NCBI GenBank assembly: GCA_965220955.1 | Contig: CBDCRK010000045.1 | Coordinates: 62,001-126,000, forward strand | DNA length: 64,000 nt | Reading direction: 5' to 3' | From: CBDCRK01 sp965220955 | Lineage (GTDB): Bacteria > Desulfobacterota > Binatia > Bin18 > CBDCRK01 | Shown: in pieces, positions 25,750-33,573 of the stretch | Layout: the number at the start of each line of letters is the position of its first letter | Position numbering within the stretch: position 1 is the first letter of the stretch | Notes under the pieces: model-generated | Seen by the model: only the letters and a program-made list of their open reading frames with translations | What the model was told of the DNA's origin: nothing | Database searches by the model: none | Position numbers and translations under genes: made by a program

Positions 25750-26199
25750 ATGAAACACGCCATGTTCCTACCCGGTGGGTCGTCTGAAGTGCTAATCGAC
25801 TGGGCACAGAAGATTGAGGCCGCGGGCTTCGACTCACTGTGGCAAGCGGTGATTGAGGAGGACCTCTCTACGGCCTATCGGATTGGGGCAGGGGCCATGA
25901 TGTTCAGTGTCTGGGCACGTATTTACGATGATATTTTTGCGGCCCACGGTTTTGCCGAGACTGTGGAGAAAGTGAGGGCTATGCAGCGAACCCCAGAGCG
26001 ACTAAAAGCGATCGAACTGATCCCGCCAGAGATGATCGAGGCGTTCTGTGCAGTGGGGCCAATCGATCGTGTGCGTGCTCGGGTGAAGGAGCGAGAAGGG
26101 CTCCTGGATACGGTGATCCTAGCGGTGCCGGCCACCAGTACAACACGAGAGCAACAGGATTACTACCGAAACAAGCTGCTCGATGCCTTCGCGTTCTGA
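25750..26199 (+). pseudogene. LLM-class oxidoreductase with internal deletion
   Basis: The first ~32 residues (WAQKIEAAGFDSLWQ) are the N-terminus of a luciferase-like enzyme. They run directly into what looks like the C-terminal third, with a helix ARIYDDIFAAHGFAETVEKVRA and the closing segment AVGPIDRVRARVKEREGLLDTVIL. About 170-200 residues of the usual barrel, including the FMN/F420 site, are missing, yet the frame is kept. At 149 residues it cannot fold as an LLM enzyme and is a likely deletion remnant. Confidence 0.7.
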
Positions 26200-26210
26200 T
26201 GCTGAGCGGT

Positions 26211-26312
26211 ACCCTCACCCCAGCCCTCTCCCGCGACCTTGCGGGAGAGGGAGCCGTTAATAGTCAACTTTTTAATTCCCTCGCCCTGGGGGAGAGGGGT
26301 AGGGTGAGGGGG
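26211..26312. repeat. Intergenic inverted repeat (CCCTCACCC...GGGTGAGGG type)
   Basis: CCCTCACCCCAGCCCTCTCCC at the left pairs with GGGAGAGGGGTAGGGTGAGGG at the right, with an inner hairpin CTCTCCCGC-gaccttGCGGGAGAG. This is a common dispersed intergenic repeat in environmental genomes. A degenerate relative is at 31311-31354. Confidence 0.7.
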
Positions 26313-26333
26313 ATACTAACTAACTAAAGTCTC

Positions 26334-26909
26334 ATGCAAAGAAAGGTAAAACCTCGCTGTGCATGGGTAGGAACGACCCCACTCAACCTGGCTTATCACG
26401 ATAAGGAGTGGGGTGTTCCCCAGCACAACGATAGAGAGTTATTTGAACTGCTCATTTTAGAAGGCGCACAGGCAGGCTTGAGTTGGTTAACTATCCTTAA
26501 GAAACGCAATAACTACAGAAAAACTTTCGATAAATTTAATGCCAAAAAGATAGCCGACTACAATGCAACAAAGATTCAAGAGCTGCTTGCCAATGAAGGC
26601 ATTGTACGTAATCGGCTCAAAATTGCTGCAACCGTGCAAAACGCCAAAGCCTTCTTAGCCGTGCAAAAGGAGTTTGGCAGCTTTGATGCCTACATTTGGC
26701 AGTTTATCAGCGGCAAGCCAAAGAAAAATGCCTGGAAAGCGTTAAGGGAATTACCCGCCAAAACGGCTGAGTCAGATGCTATGAGCAAGGACTTGGCCAA
26801 GCGAGGATTTAAATTTGTGGGTGCAACCATCTGTTATGCCTTTATGCAGGCAACCGGGATGGTCAATGATCACGTTGTAGACTGTTTTCGCTACAAAGAA
26901 GTATCCTAA
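26334..26909 (+). CDS. tag: DNA-3-methyladenine glycosylase I
   Basis: A 191-residue base-excision repair enzyme. RCAWVGTTPLNLAYHDKEWGVP is the N-terminal signature with the zinc-ligand Cys; LFELLILEGAQAGLSWLTIL contains the catalytic-pocket Glu and Trp; the C-terminus FVGATICYAFMQATGMVNDH completes the Tag pattern. It removes 3-methyladenine from alkylated DNA. Lysine- and asparagine-rich composition sets it apart from its neighbours, hinting at transfer. No good ribosome site precedes the ATG at 26334, though it lies right after a repeat element. Confidence 0.93.
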   Translation: MQRKVKPRCAWVGTTPLNLAYHDKEWGVPQHNDRELFELLILEGAQAGLSWLTILKKRNNYRKTFDKFNAKKIADYNATKIQELLANEGIVRNRLKIAATVQNAKAFLAVQKEFGSFDAYIWQFISGKPKKNAWKALRELPAKTAESDAMSKDLAKRGFKFVGATICYAFMQATGMVNDHVVDCFRYKEVS

Positions 26910-26918
26910 TCCGCTCTT

Positions 26919-27878
26919 TTATAATTCAACCACAGTTCCTAATCCCCTGGCTGCGGCTTCAGCTAAGACAGCGGCAGCCGCAGCAGCATCTTGAACAGCC
27001 ACGCCTACAGATTTGAAAAAGGTAATTTCATTGTTGGATTGACGGCCAGGCTTGAGGCCATTAACGATTTCGCCTAGCTCAGCGTCAATTGTGGCATTGG
27101 GGATAATAAGGTCTCCGGCTTCAGCTAGGCAGGCTTCACGAGAGTCAACTACTATTCTGGCCCGGTGTACCGTTGCTGCATCCACTTCCTGCATTTGAGG
27201 GGTGAACGAGCCAACGCCAGTGACATGAGTGCCCGATTTGAGGTGATTACCACCAAAAAGGGGGGTAGAGGAGGTAGTGGCAGCAAGAACAATATCAACA
27301 TCTTGGATGGCCTGTAGGGGAGTTGACGCAATAGTAACGGCAGGAGCATTGGGCCAGGTGGCAATCTCGGCAGCCAGTGTTTGCGCAGAGGCCAGGGTAC
27401 GGCTAATGAGGTTGACCTGGGTGATAGTTCGGACAGCCATGACCGCTTGCAACTGGGCGCGGGCCTGAACCCCGGCCCCAAAAAGGGCCGCTCTTTTCGC
27501 GTCAGGACGGGCCAGCAGGTCAGCAGCCAAGCCGCCGCCAGCTCCAGTACGGATGGCGGTTAGGCTATTGCCATCCATAAAGGCCTTGGGAAGCCCGGTT
27601 TGTGGGTCAAGGACAAGGGTAATGGCTGTGACCACAGGCAAGTCCAGAGCTGGATTATTGTTATAGATGGAAATAATCTTGACGCCCATTTCCTGGCTTT
27701 GTTGCAGGTAAGCAGGCATTAACAAGGTAACGCCTGTGTCTGTAAGTAGTTGGCCTCGTAGGGGCATGGTAACCTGGCCTGCCGAGAGTTGCCCAAAGAC
27801 ACTCTTCATAACCTCTATAGCCTTGGGCATAGGCAAAGCAGCCTTGACATCGCTAGCGGAGAGAATTCTTATTTGCAT
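26919..27878 (-). CDS. Ornithine cyclodeaminase/mu-crystallin family protein
   Basis: A 319-residue NAD(P)-binding protein. RTGAGGGLAADLLARPDAKRA followed by ALFGAGVQARAQL is the signature helix and dinucleotide-binding loop of the family; GVGSFTPQMQEVDAATV and FKSVGVAVQDAAAA are also conserved. Members include ornithine cyclodeaminases and imine reductases. The start overlaps the 3' end of the ammonia-lyase gene by 10 bp, so they form an operon, suggesting a role with amino or imino acids linked to beta-amino acyl-CoA metabolism. Confidence 0.88.
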   Translation of the reverse strand: MQIRILSASDVKAALPMPKAIEVMKSVFGQLSAGQVTMPLRGQLLTDTGVTLLMPAYLQQSQEMGVKIISIYNNNPALDLPVVTAITLVLDPQTGLPKAFMDGNSLTAIRTGAGGGLAADLLARPDAKRAALFGAGVQARAQLQAVMAVRTITQVNLISRTLASAQTLAAEIATWPNAPAVTIASTPLQAIQDVDIVLAATTSSTPLFGGNHLKSGTHVTGVGSFTPQMQEVDAATVHRARIVVDSREACLAEAGDLIIPNATIDAELGEIVNGLKPGRQSNNEITFFKSVGVAVQDAAAAAAVLAEAAARGLGTVVEL

Positions 27879-28312
27879 GCTACAACCTCAGGTTGTTTGT
27901 CTTTATGCCGTTGTCTGTTCAGCAGAGTTACACACGTACCGCTGGCTTGGCAAACCAGAACCGGTTCTGCTAGAACCTCGGCTGCAGAATCTGAGATGTC
28001 GGGGCGGGGTTGGATGACTTTCCAGGCGGTAAATTCGACCTTACGGGAGGTACGACCAACATCAGCAATACGACCGTAGACCTCAATGAAGTCGCCGGCA
28101 TAAACTGGGGCCAGGAATTCCACATTGTCGTAGGCGCGAAAAAGGCTCTCATCGCCATCAAGGCGAATGGCAAGTTCAGTGCCTACATCGCCAAAAAGTT
28201 GCAGCATCTTTGCCCCGTCGACCAGATTGCCGCCATAGTGGGCATCGTGTGAACTCATCCGCACCCGAATCATTGCTGTTGGCAGTCCGTTAATCGGTTC
28301 CATTTCTGGCAT
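27869..28312 (-). CDS. kal: 3-aminobutyryl-CoA ammonia-lyase-like hotdog protein
   Basis: The 147-residue product has the signature SSHDAHYGGNLVDGAK, then FRAYDNVEFLAPVYAGDFIEVYG and PRPDISDSAAEV, matching Kal of lysine fermentation, a hotdog-fold enzyme that eliminates ammonia from 3-aminobutyryl-CoA to give crotonyl-CoA. Start ATG 28312 follows AGGGAGTTTTGTT. In fermenters kal lies with kdd and kce; here its partner is an ornithine cyclodeaminase homologue instead, with CoA-transferases divergent at 28524. The reaction is inferred from strong local similarity. Confidence 0.82.
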   Translation of the reverse strand: MPEMEPINGLPTAMIRVRMSSHDAHYGGNLVDGAKMLQLFGDVGTELAIRLDGDESLFRAYDNVEFLAPVYAGDFIEVYGRIADVGRTSRKVEFTAWKVIQPRPDISDSAAEVLAEPVLVCQASGTCVTLLNRQRHKDKQPEVVACK

Positions 28313-28523
28313 AACAAAACTCCCTTTTTGACTTCGTAACTTGCTTGTCGGTCCTTTTCTATAGAACAGGCTGGTTCTATACGAAAGGGCCTGTCCTGGA
28401 AGAATTCAATTTGGTTTGTCTGCTCGCTTGACAGCAATACCAGCCCTGTTCTACTCTTCGTAGGCAGAGAATCGGGCTTTGGACTTGAAGATCTCTAATG
28501 CTTGACGTCAACGGAGGCAGTCT

Positions 28524-29762
28524 ATGCTTAGTCCCTACCGTGTCCTCGACCTTAGCACCGAGCGCGGTTTGCTCTGCGGCCAAGTACTGGGTGACCTGGG
28601 TGCCGATGTGATCAAGATTGAGCCACCTGGAGGATCGCCCGCCCGCCGACTTGGACCGTTTTATAAGGACGAACCTCATCCAGAACGCTCGCTTTACTGG
28701 TGGGCCTACAACCGCAATAAGCGTAGCATCACTCTGGATATCAACACTAGCGAGGGCAAGGGAATCCTGCACCGTCTGGTTGAAGGATCTCACTTCTTTA
28801 TCGAGTCCGACACCCCAGGTTATCTTGCAGAACTCGGACTTAGTTACAATGATCTCGCTGCGATTAATCCGGCGCTGATTTATGTTTCTATTTCCCCGTT
28901 TGGCCAGGATGGTCCCAAGGCAAGCTATGCCGACAGTGACCTCATTATTCTAGCTGCCGGTGGTCCCCTGGTGTTAACTGGTGACGATGATCGCCCGCCG
29001 GTACGATTGAGCGTCCCTCAGGCCTACCTGCATGCTAGTGGCGCGGCTACTGTAGCAGCTTTGATTGCCCACCATGAGTGCCAGCGCTCTGGCCAAGGGC
29101 AATATATTGACATCTCGGCTCAACAGGCCATTGCTCAGGCAACCCAATCCACTATTTTAGCCGCGCCTCTTGGGGATGCTGAAATCAGCCGTATGTCGGG
29201 TGGAGTGAAAATGGGCCCGCTCCACGTACGCCTGGTCTGGCCGGCAAAAGATGGCTATGTGGCCATAACCTACCTCTTTGGCTCTTCCATGGGGCCATTT
29301 ACACGCAGGCTGATGGAGTGGATGTGCGAGGAAGGTTTCTGCGATGAGGCCACTCGTGACCAGGACTGGATTGCATTTGGTGATTTGCTATTTAAGGGAC
29401 AGGTGGTCGAAGAATATGAGCGGCTTAAGCGCTTAGTCGAGCATTTCACCAAGACTAAGACTAAGGCAGAGCTGCTGCAAGGAGCGCTTGAGCGTGTGCT
29501 TCTAATTGCACCCATTACAACAGTCGAGGACGTTGTGCAAAGTAACCAGCTGGCGGCTCGCCAGTACTGGCAGGCGGTAGATCATCCGGAATTAGGCCAG
29601 ACATTTCCTTATCCTGGACCGTTTGGACGGTTCAGCGCTGCACCGATTACTTATCGCTACCGTCCACCCAGGATTGGCGAGCACAACCATGAGATTTACA
29701 TTGGTGAACTTGGTTTCAGCGAGCCGCAGCTCATGGAACTCCAGACCAAGGGGGTGATCTAA
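28524..29762 (+). CDS. CaiB/BaiF family III CoA-transferase (first of pair)
   Basis: A 412-residue family III CoA-transferase: YRVLDLSTERGLLCGQVLGDLGADVIKIEPPGG, NRNKRSITLDINTSEG and FGQDGPKASYADSDLIILAAGG, with the expected aspartate in the YADSDL segment. Start follows CAACGGAGGCAGTCT. The stop TAA shares one base with the ATG of the next CoA-transferase, so the two may form a heteromeric enzyme, as in some CaiB-type pairs such as benzylsuccinate CoA-transferase. Divergent from kal. Confidence 0.9.
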   Translation: MLSPYRVLDLSTERGLLCGQVLGDLGADVIKIEPPGGSPARRLGPFYKDEPHPERSLYWWAYNRNKRSITLDINTSEGKGILHRLVEGSHFFIESDTPGYLAELGLSYNDLAAINPALIYVSISPFGQDGPKASYADSDLIILAAGGPLVLTGDDDRPPVRLSVPQAYLHASGAATVAALIAHHECQRSGQGQYIDISAQQAIAQATQSTILAAPLGDAEISRMSGGVKMGPLHVRLVWPAKDGYVAITYLFGSSMGPFTRRLMEWMCEEGFCDEATRDQDWIAFGDLLFKGQVVEEYERLKRLVEHFTKTKTKAELLQGALERVLLIAPITTVEDVVQSNQLAARQYWQAVDHPELGQTFPYPGPFGRFSAAPITYRYRPPRIGEHNHEIYIGELGFSEPQLMELQTKGVI

Positions 29763-30979
29763 TGACAAATAACCTACCTCTTAAGGATGTTAAAGTGCTT
29801 GATCTTATGTGGGCTATGGCCGGCCCGGCATCTACACGCATTCTGGCCGATTACGGGGCTACGGTTGTGCGCATAGAATCAACTAGTCGCTTTGATGCTG
29901 TGCGTACAGTTGGGCCGTTCCATAATAAACAGCCCGGCGTGGAGAACTCGGGTTTGTTTTACAACATGAATGCCGGTAAGACCATGGTCACGCTTGATCT
30001 CACCAAAGAAACGGGTCGTGCGGTCTTTCTGGACCTGGTGCGCTGGGCGGATGTGGTGTCTGAGTCGTTCTCGCCCAGGGTAATGGGCGCATGGGGCCTA
30101 GATTATGAGTCACTCCGTAAGGTCAAGCCGGACCTTATTATGCTCAGCACTTGCCTTATGGGGCAAAGCGGGCCGCTGGCGAAGTTTGCTGGTTTTGGTA
30201 ATTTAGCGGCCGCAATCTCGGGTTTCTTTAACCTGACGGGCTGGCCGGACCGCCCTCCGGCTGGGCCTTTTGGTGCTTATACGGACTATATAGCGCCCTG
30301 GTTCAATGCCTCGGCGATCTTAGCAGCCCTTGCCTATCGGCGTAGGACCGGCCAGGGTCAGCATATCGATTTGTCACAGGCAGAGGCAGCTCTACACTTC
30401 CTTGGACCAACACTTCTGGACTATACCGTCAATAACAGAGCCCGGGGACCTGCTGGTAATCGTGACTTGGACATGGCGCCCCACGGTGTTTATCCGGCGA
30501 CGGGTGAGGACCGGTGGATTGCTATAGCGGTCAAAAATGATGAGCAATGGCAGGCCCTCTGTGCTGTTATGGGGCAGCTTGAGCTACTCCGCGATAGTCG
30601 CTTTGCCACACTAGCAGCCCGTCTGGCTCACCAAGACGATCTGGATGCTATTGTTGCTGGATGGACCAAGGGCCTTGACGCGCAAGAAGCAGAAGTCCTA
30701 CTCCAGGCCCAAGGAGTTCCTGCCAGCGTGATAAGGACTATGCATCAGTTGTATGAAGACCCCCAACTGACTCACCGTGGACATTTTGTCCAGCTCGAAC
30801 ACCCAACTCATGAGACCACTACTGTTGAGGGGTCGCGTTTCAAGTTATCGCGCACTCCGGCAAAGGTGGATGGCTCAGCACCTACCCTCGGTCGTGATAA
30901 CCACCACGTTTTGGAGAAGATTCTTGGCTACAGCGAGGAACGAATCACCAAGTTAGCGGCAGAGGGAGTTCTGGAGTAG
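29762..30979 (+). CDS. CaiB/BaiF family III CoA-transferase (second of pair)
   Basis: The 405-residue protein has VKVLDLMWAMAGPASTRILADYG, AGKTMVTLDLTKETGR and GQSGPLAKFAGFGNLAAAISG, clearly family III. At the position of the usual catalytic Asp in the FAGFGNLA segment there is no aspartate (G-F-G-N), so this subunit may be non-catalytic. That would fit a heterodimer with the preceding paralogue, to which it is joined by a one-base start/stop overlap. Substrate unknown. Confidence 0.88.
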   Translation: MTNNLPLKDVKVLDLMWAMAGPASTRILADYGATVVRIESTSRFDAVRTVGPFHNKQPGVENSGLFYNMNAGKTMVTLDLTKETGRAVFLDLVRWADVVSESFSPRVMGAWGLDYESLRKVKPDLIMLSTCLMGQSGPLAKFAGFGNLAAAISGFFNLTGWPDRPPAGPFGAYTDYIAPWFNASAILAALAYRRRTGQGQHIDLSQAEAALHFLGPTLLDYTVNNRARGPAGNRDLDMAPHGVYPATGEDRWIAIAVKNDEQWQALCAVMGQLELLRDSRFATLAARLAHQDDLDAIVAGWTKGLDAQEAEVLLQAQGVPASVIRTMHQLYEDPQLTHRGHFVQLEHPTHETTTVEGSRFKLSRTPAKVDGSAPTLGRDNHHVLEKILGYSEERITKLAAEGVLE

Positions 30980-31252
30980 CTACCCATAGGAACGAGGAAA
31001 CGGCTTTTGGAGTTCGGCTTTAAGTTCTTCAGGAGTGAGGTCGACAACAGGAACAGGGTGCCTCCTTATCAACCCAAAGAGCTCGTGACGATCTACCCCA
31101 AGTGTCTCAGCAGCTTGCCCTTGAGATATATGATGTTCTCTGAGCAAGGCCATGACAAGCGCTTCTTTTATTTTCCTCGCTATCTCCTCGTCACGAAGCT
31201 GCATGAATACTTCATCGGGCAATGCCAAATCCAGATGCAGGCGTCTTGGCAT
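30980..31252 (-). CDS. UPF0175 family HTH protein (antitoxin-like)
   Basis: A 90-residue basic protein: LHLDLALPDEVFMQL, then EEIARKIKEALVMALLREHHISQGQAAETLGVDRHELFGLI, where the ISQGQAAETLGVDRHEL part is a helix-turn-helix typical of UPF0175. Such genes often precede a PIN-domain or DUF3368 toxin, but none follows here before the CoA-transferase on the other strand. ATG 31252 is chosen since AAAGGAGG lies 7 bp upstream. Its stop meets the CoA-transferase stop tail to tail. Confidence 0.8.
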   Translation of the reverse strand: MPRRLHLDLALPDEVFMQLRDEEIARKIKEALVMALLREHHISQGQAAETLGVDRHELFGLIRRHPVPVVDLTPEELKAELQKPFPRSYG

Positions 31253-31310
31253 CATTTGTCCTCCTTTCCTGTGTACTTGAGGGTATTGTCTATCTTATCA
31301 AGAGTAACTT

Positions 31311-31354
31311 CCTCATCCCTTCGCTCCCTTGAGGAAAAGGTCAGGGTGAGGGGG
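31311..31354. repeat. Degenerate CCCTCA/GGGTGAGGG intergenic repeat
   Basis: CCTCATCCCttcgctcccttgagg followed by TCAGGGTGAGGGG; a decayed relative of the repeat at 26211-26312. Confidence 0.5.
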
Positions 31355-31404
31355 AGAAAAGACGCTATAAAATTCTTAGGAAACGCCTAATACATCCACG
31401 CTGC

Positions 31405-32646
31405 TTATGTTGCCGCAGCGGTTTCGCTTGCCATTTCGCTCTTGGAGGTTGCAGCTAGGCTGACCGGCGTGTTGAGGTCGAAGGGACTATTGAGTCCCAG
31501 TTCATTACCTATCTCCCTTAGCGCTGGCATGACTTCTTGGCCCAGAAGGCGAATACAGCTCATAGAGTCTTTATGACTAACCTTGCCATCATTTCCCCAT
31601 AACGCCAGAATTGAGGGACGTGTTTCTTCCAAGATAACTCGGAGCTTCTTGATCACCTGCTCAGGAGTGCCGGCAATAAGGGACATGGACGCAAGCTGTT
31701 TCTCGAAGCCAGGCATTTGCTGCTTACGACGACCCGCACGAAACTCGGCCAGCGCTCTCCGCGCCCAAGAGCCAAGGTAGCCTGAGGGAGACGCCCAAAG
31801 TGGGTGGGTGAGTCCTGTGAATTCCCCCTGCATCCACATGAACTGGCGGGCGTTCTCTATCGCCTTCTTTTCGGTCTCGGCCACATGACAGCGGATTAAG
31901 TAGCCACGCTGCTCCGGGCCTGCTTGGTAGCCGACCCTCTCGGCGGCCTCATTGTAGAGCTGCCAAATCTTTTTGCTGTCCTCGATGGGAGCGTTGAGAA
32001 TGATGTAGGGATACCGGTGCTCGGCAGCCCAGGTAATCGTTTCACGGCTAGTTACCCCAGGAATCCAGATACGCGGGTGGGGTTGCTGAAAAGTCATCAC
32101 CCAGGGATTAACCACCCGAAGCTGATAGTGAGTTCCCTCCCAGCGGAACGGTCCGGGCTGGGTCCAGGTTTTGATAATCAGGTCATGGGCCTCCTCGAAC
32201 CGTTCACGATTATAGGCAGGGTTAGCGTTTGCAGCCAGGGATTCAACCCCACCCCCACGGACAAATCCTGATACCAGCCGTCCCTTGGAAATCATGTCAA
32301 TCATGCCCAGCTCCTCGGCCAGCCGAACCGGGTTATCGGCAATTGGTAGAGGGTTACCTAGGAGGACAATTTTCACCCGTTTGGTCATGGCGGCCAGTAT
32401 GGAGGCAAATATGTTACACTTGGCTTGCATACAGAAGGGAGCATTATGGTGCTCATTGAGCATAATGCCGTCAACACCAACCTCCTCGGCATAGAGGTAT
32501 TCCTCCAGCCGTTCGTGGTAGAGTCGGCTGCCTTCGACTGGATCGAAGAATTTGTTCGAAAACAACAGAGCGGTGTAGCCGAACTTCTCTCCTTCTTCCT
32601 CCGGGTAAGTCGACATGGGTTGTTCCGTAAAGTACATGAGATGCAT
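31405..32646 (-). CDS. LLM-class flavin-dependent oxidoreductase
   Basis: A 413-residue luciferase-like monooxygenase-family protein: MYFTEQPMSTYPEEEG at the start, GIMLNEHHNAPFCMQAKCN near residue 60, GRLVSGFVRGGGVES near 140 and the QQPHPRIWIPGVTSRET segment near 195 are diagnostic. Start ATG 32646 follows AGGGAGGCAGCC; longer frames run into intergenic repeat-like sequence. Gene order with the hydrolase and nitrile hydratase-like gene upstream on the same strand (96 and 40 bp gaps) suggests a shared catabolic role. Substrate unknown. Confidence 0.88.
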   Translation of the reverse strand: MHLMYFTEQPMSTYPEEEGEKFGYTALLFSNKFFDPVEGSRLYHERLEEYLYAEEVGVDGIMLNEHHNAPFCMQAKCNIFASILAAMTKRVKIVLLGNPLPIADNPVRLAEELGMIDMISKGRLVSGFVRGGGVESLAANANPAYNRERFEEAHDLIIKTWTQPGPFRWEGTHYQLRVVNPWVMTFQQPHPRIWIPGVTSRETITWAAEHRYPYIILNAPIEDSKKIWQLYNEAAERVGYQAGPEQRGYLIRCHVAETEKKAIENARQFMWMQGEFTGLTHPLWASPSGYLGSWARRALAEFRAGRRKQQMPGFEKQLASMSLIAGTPEQVIKKLRVILEETRPSILALWGNDGKVSHKDSMSCIRLLGQEVMPALREIGNELGLNSPFDLNTPVSLAATSKSEMASETAAAT

Positions 32647-32741
32647 GGCTGCCTCCCTTTTGTGAACAGTGAAAAGTGATGAGTTGAAGAACAAAAGATT
32701 CTCAATTCTTAACTCTTCATTCTTAATTCCTAACTTAATTC

Positions 32742-33533
32742 TCAACTCCCCTGGATGAACTCAATAACCAGTCTCGCCAGTTCTTGTGGCTTCTCGACCT
32801 CAACAAAATGGCCACAGTTGTCAAGAACCTGCAGCTTCGCGTTCGGTAGTGCTTGCAAATAGCGTTCTCCGCAATTTAGGGGAACAATCCGATCTTCTTT
32901 GCCCCATACAATAAGCGCAGGGGTCTCGACCCCTGGAAGGAGAAGCGGTAGGGTCTGGTTAAACATATAGGGCTTCCAGGCGATTCGCGTGGTCATCTCT
33001 CGATTAATTTCCCAGATCTCCAACCGGTCCAGGTCGGGCTCGCTCCCGTAGAGCTGCTCGAATTTGCCCTGATCATGGAATCCCGCCTTTACATAGTCTG
33101 TGGTGTAGATTAGGAACTGATCTAATATCTCTCCCTGGGTAGGTTGGACACCCATGGCTCCTACCAGGACGAGCCGCTTGAGTTGGTAGTGGCACATAGT
33201 AGCCATCTCAGCAGCAATCCATCCGCCAAACCCTAAGCCAACCAGAGAAAGTGAGTTGAGCCGCAGGTCTTTAAGCAGCCACTGGTAAACAACTGCCAGA
33301 TCCCGCACGTTGCGCATCCACTGGGGACGTTCTGACTTATTGTAGCCTGGGTGCGAGGGGACGTACACGGTAGAGCGCTGCGCCAACTCTTCGTGGAAAG
33401 GAAGCCAGCCAGGGTTTCCCACATCGTGAGGCAAAATGAGCAGGGGCTCGCCCGTACCACCCTTGAGGAAATGAACCAAGCTTCCGGCTATTTTTATAGA
33501 GTCCTCGGTCCATGTCTGCGAAGTCAGCGTCAT
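32742..33533 (-). CDS. Alpha/beta-hydrolase with Gly at the nucleophile position
   Basis: The 263-residue protein has an alpha/beta-hydrolase fold: HDVGNPGWLPFH near the oxyanion site, the strand-turn-helix SLVGLGFGGWIAAE, an acid in WGKEDRIVP and the base in CGHFVEVEKP. The nucleophile elbow, normally G-x-S-x-G, reads G-L-G-F-G, so the catalytic Ser is replaced by Gly while Asp and His remain. It may catalyse a reaction not needing a nucleophile, for example a cofactor-free lyase or dioxygenase. Start ATG 33533 follows AGAAGGAGAGACGACT. It lies in the nitrile hydratase-like/LLM gene group. Confidence 0.8.
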   Translation of the reverse strand: MTLTSQTWTEDSIKIAGSLVHFLKGGTGEPLLILPHDVGNPGWLPFHEELAQRSTVYVPSHPGYNKSERPQWMRNVRDLAVVYQWLLKDLRLNSLSLVGLGFGGWIAAEMATMCHYQLKRLVLVGAMGVQPTQGEILDQFLIYTTDYVKAGFHDQGKFEQLYGSEPDLDRLEIWEINREMTTRIAWKPYMFNQTLPLLLPGVETPALIVWGKEDRIVPLNCGERYLQALPNAKLQVLDNCGHFVEVEKPQELARLVIEFIQGS

Positions 33534-33573
33534 AGTCGTCTCTCCTTCTCTTAAAGGTAAACGGGCTGAATGC

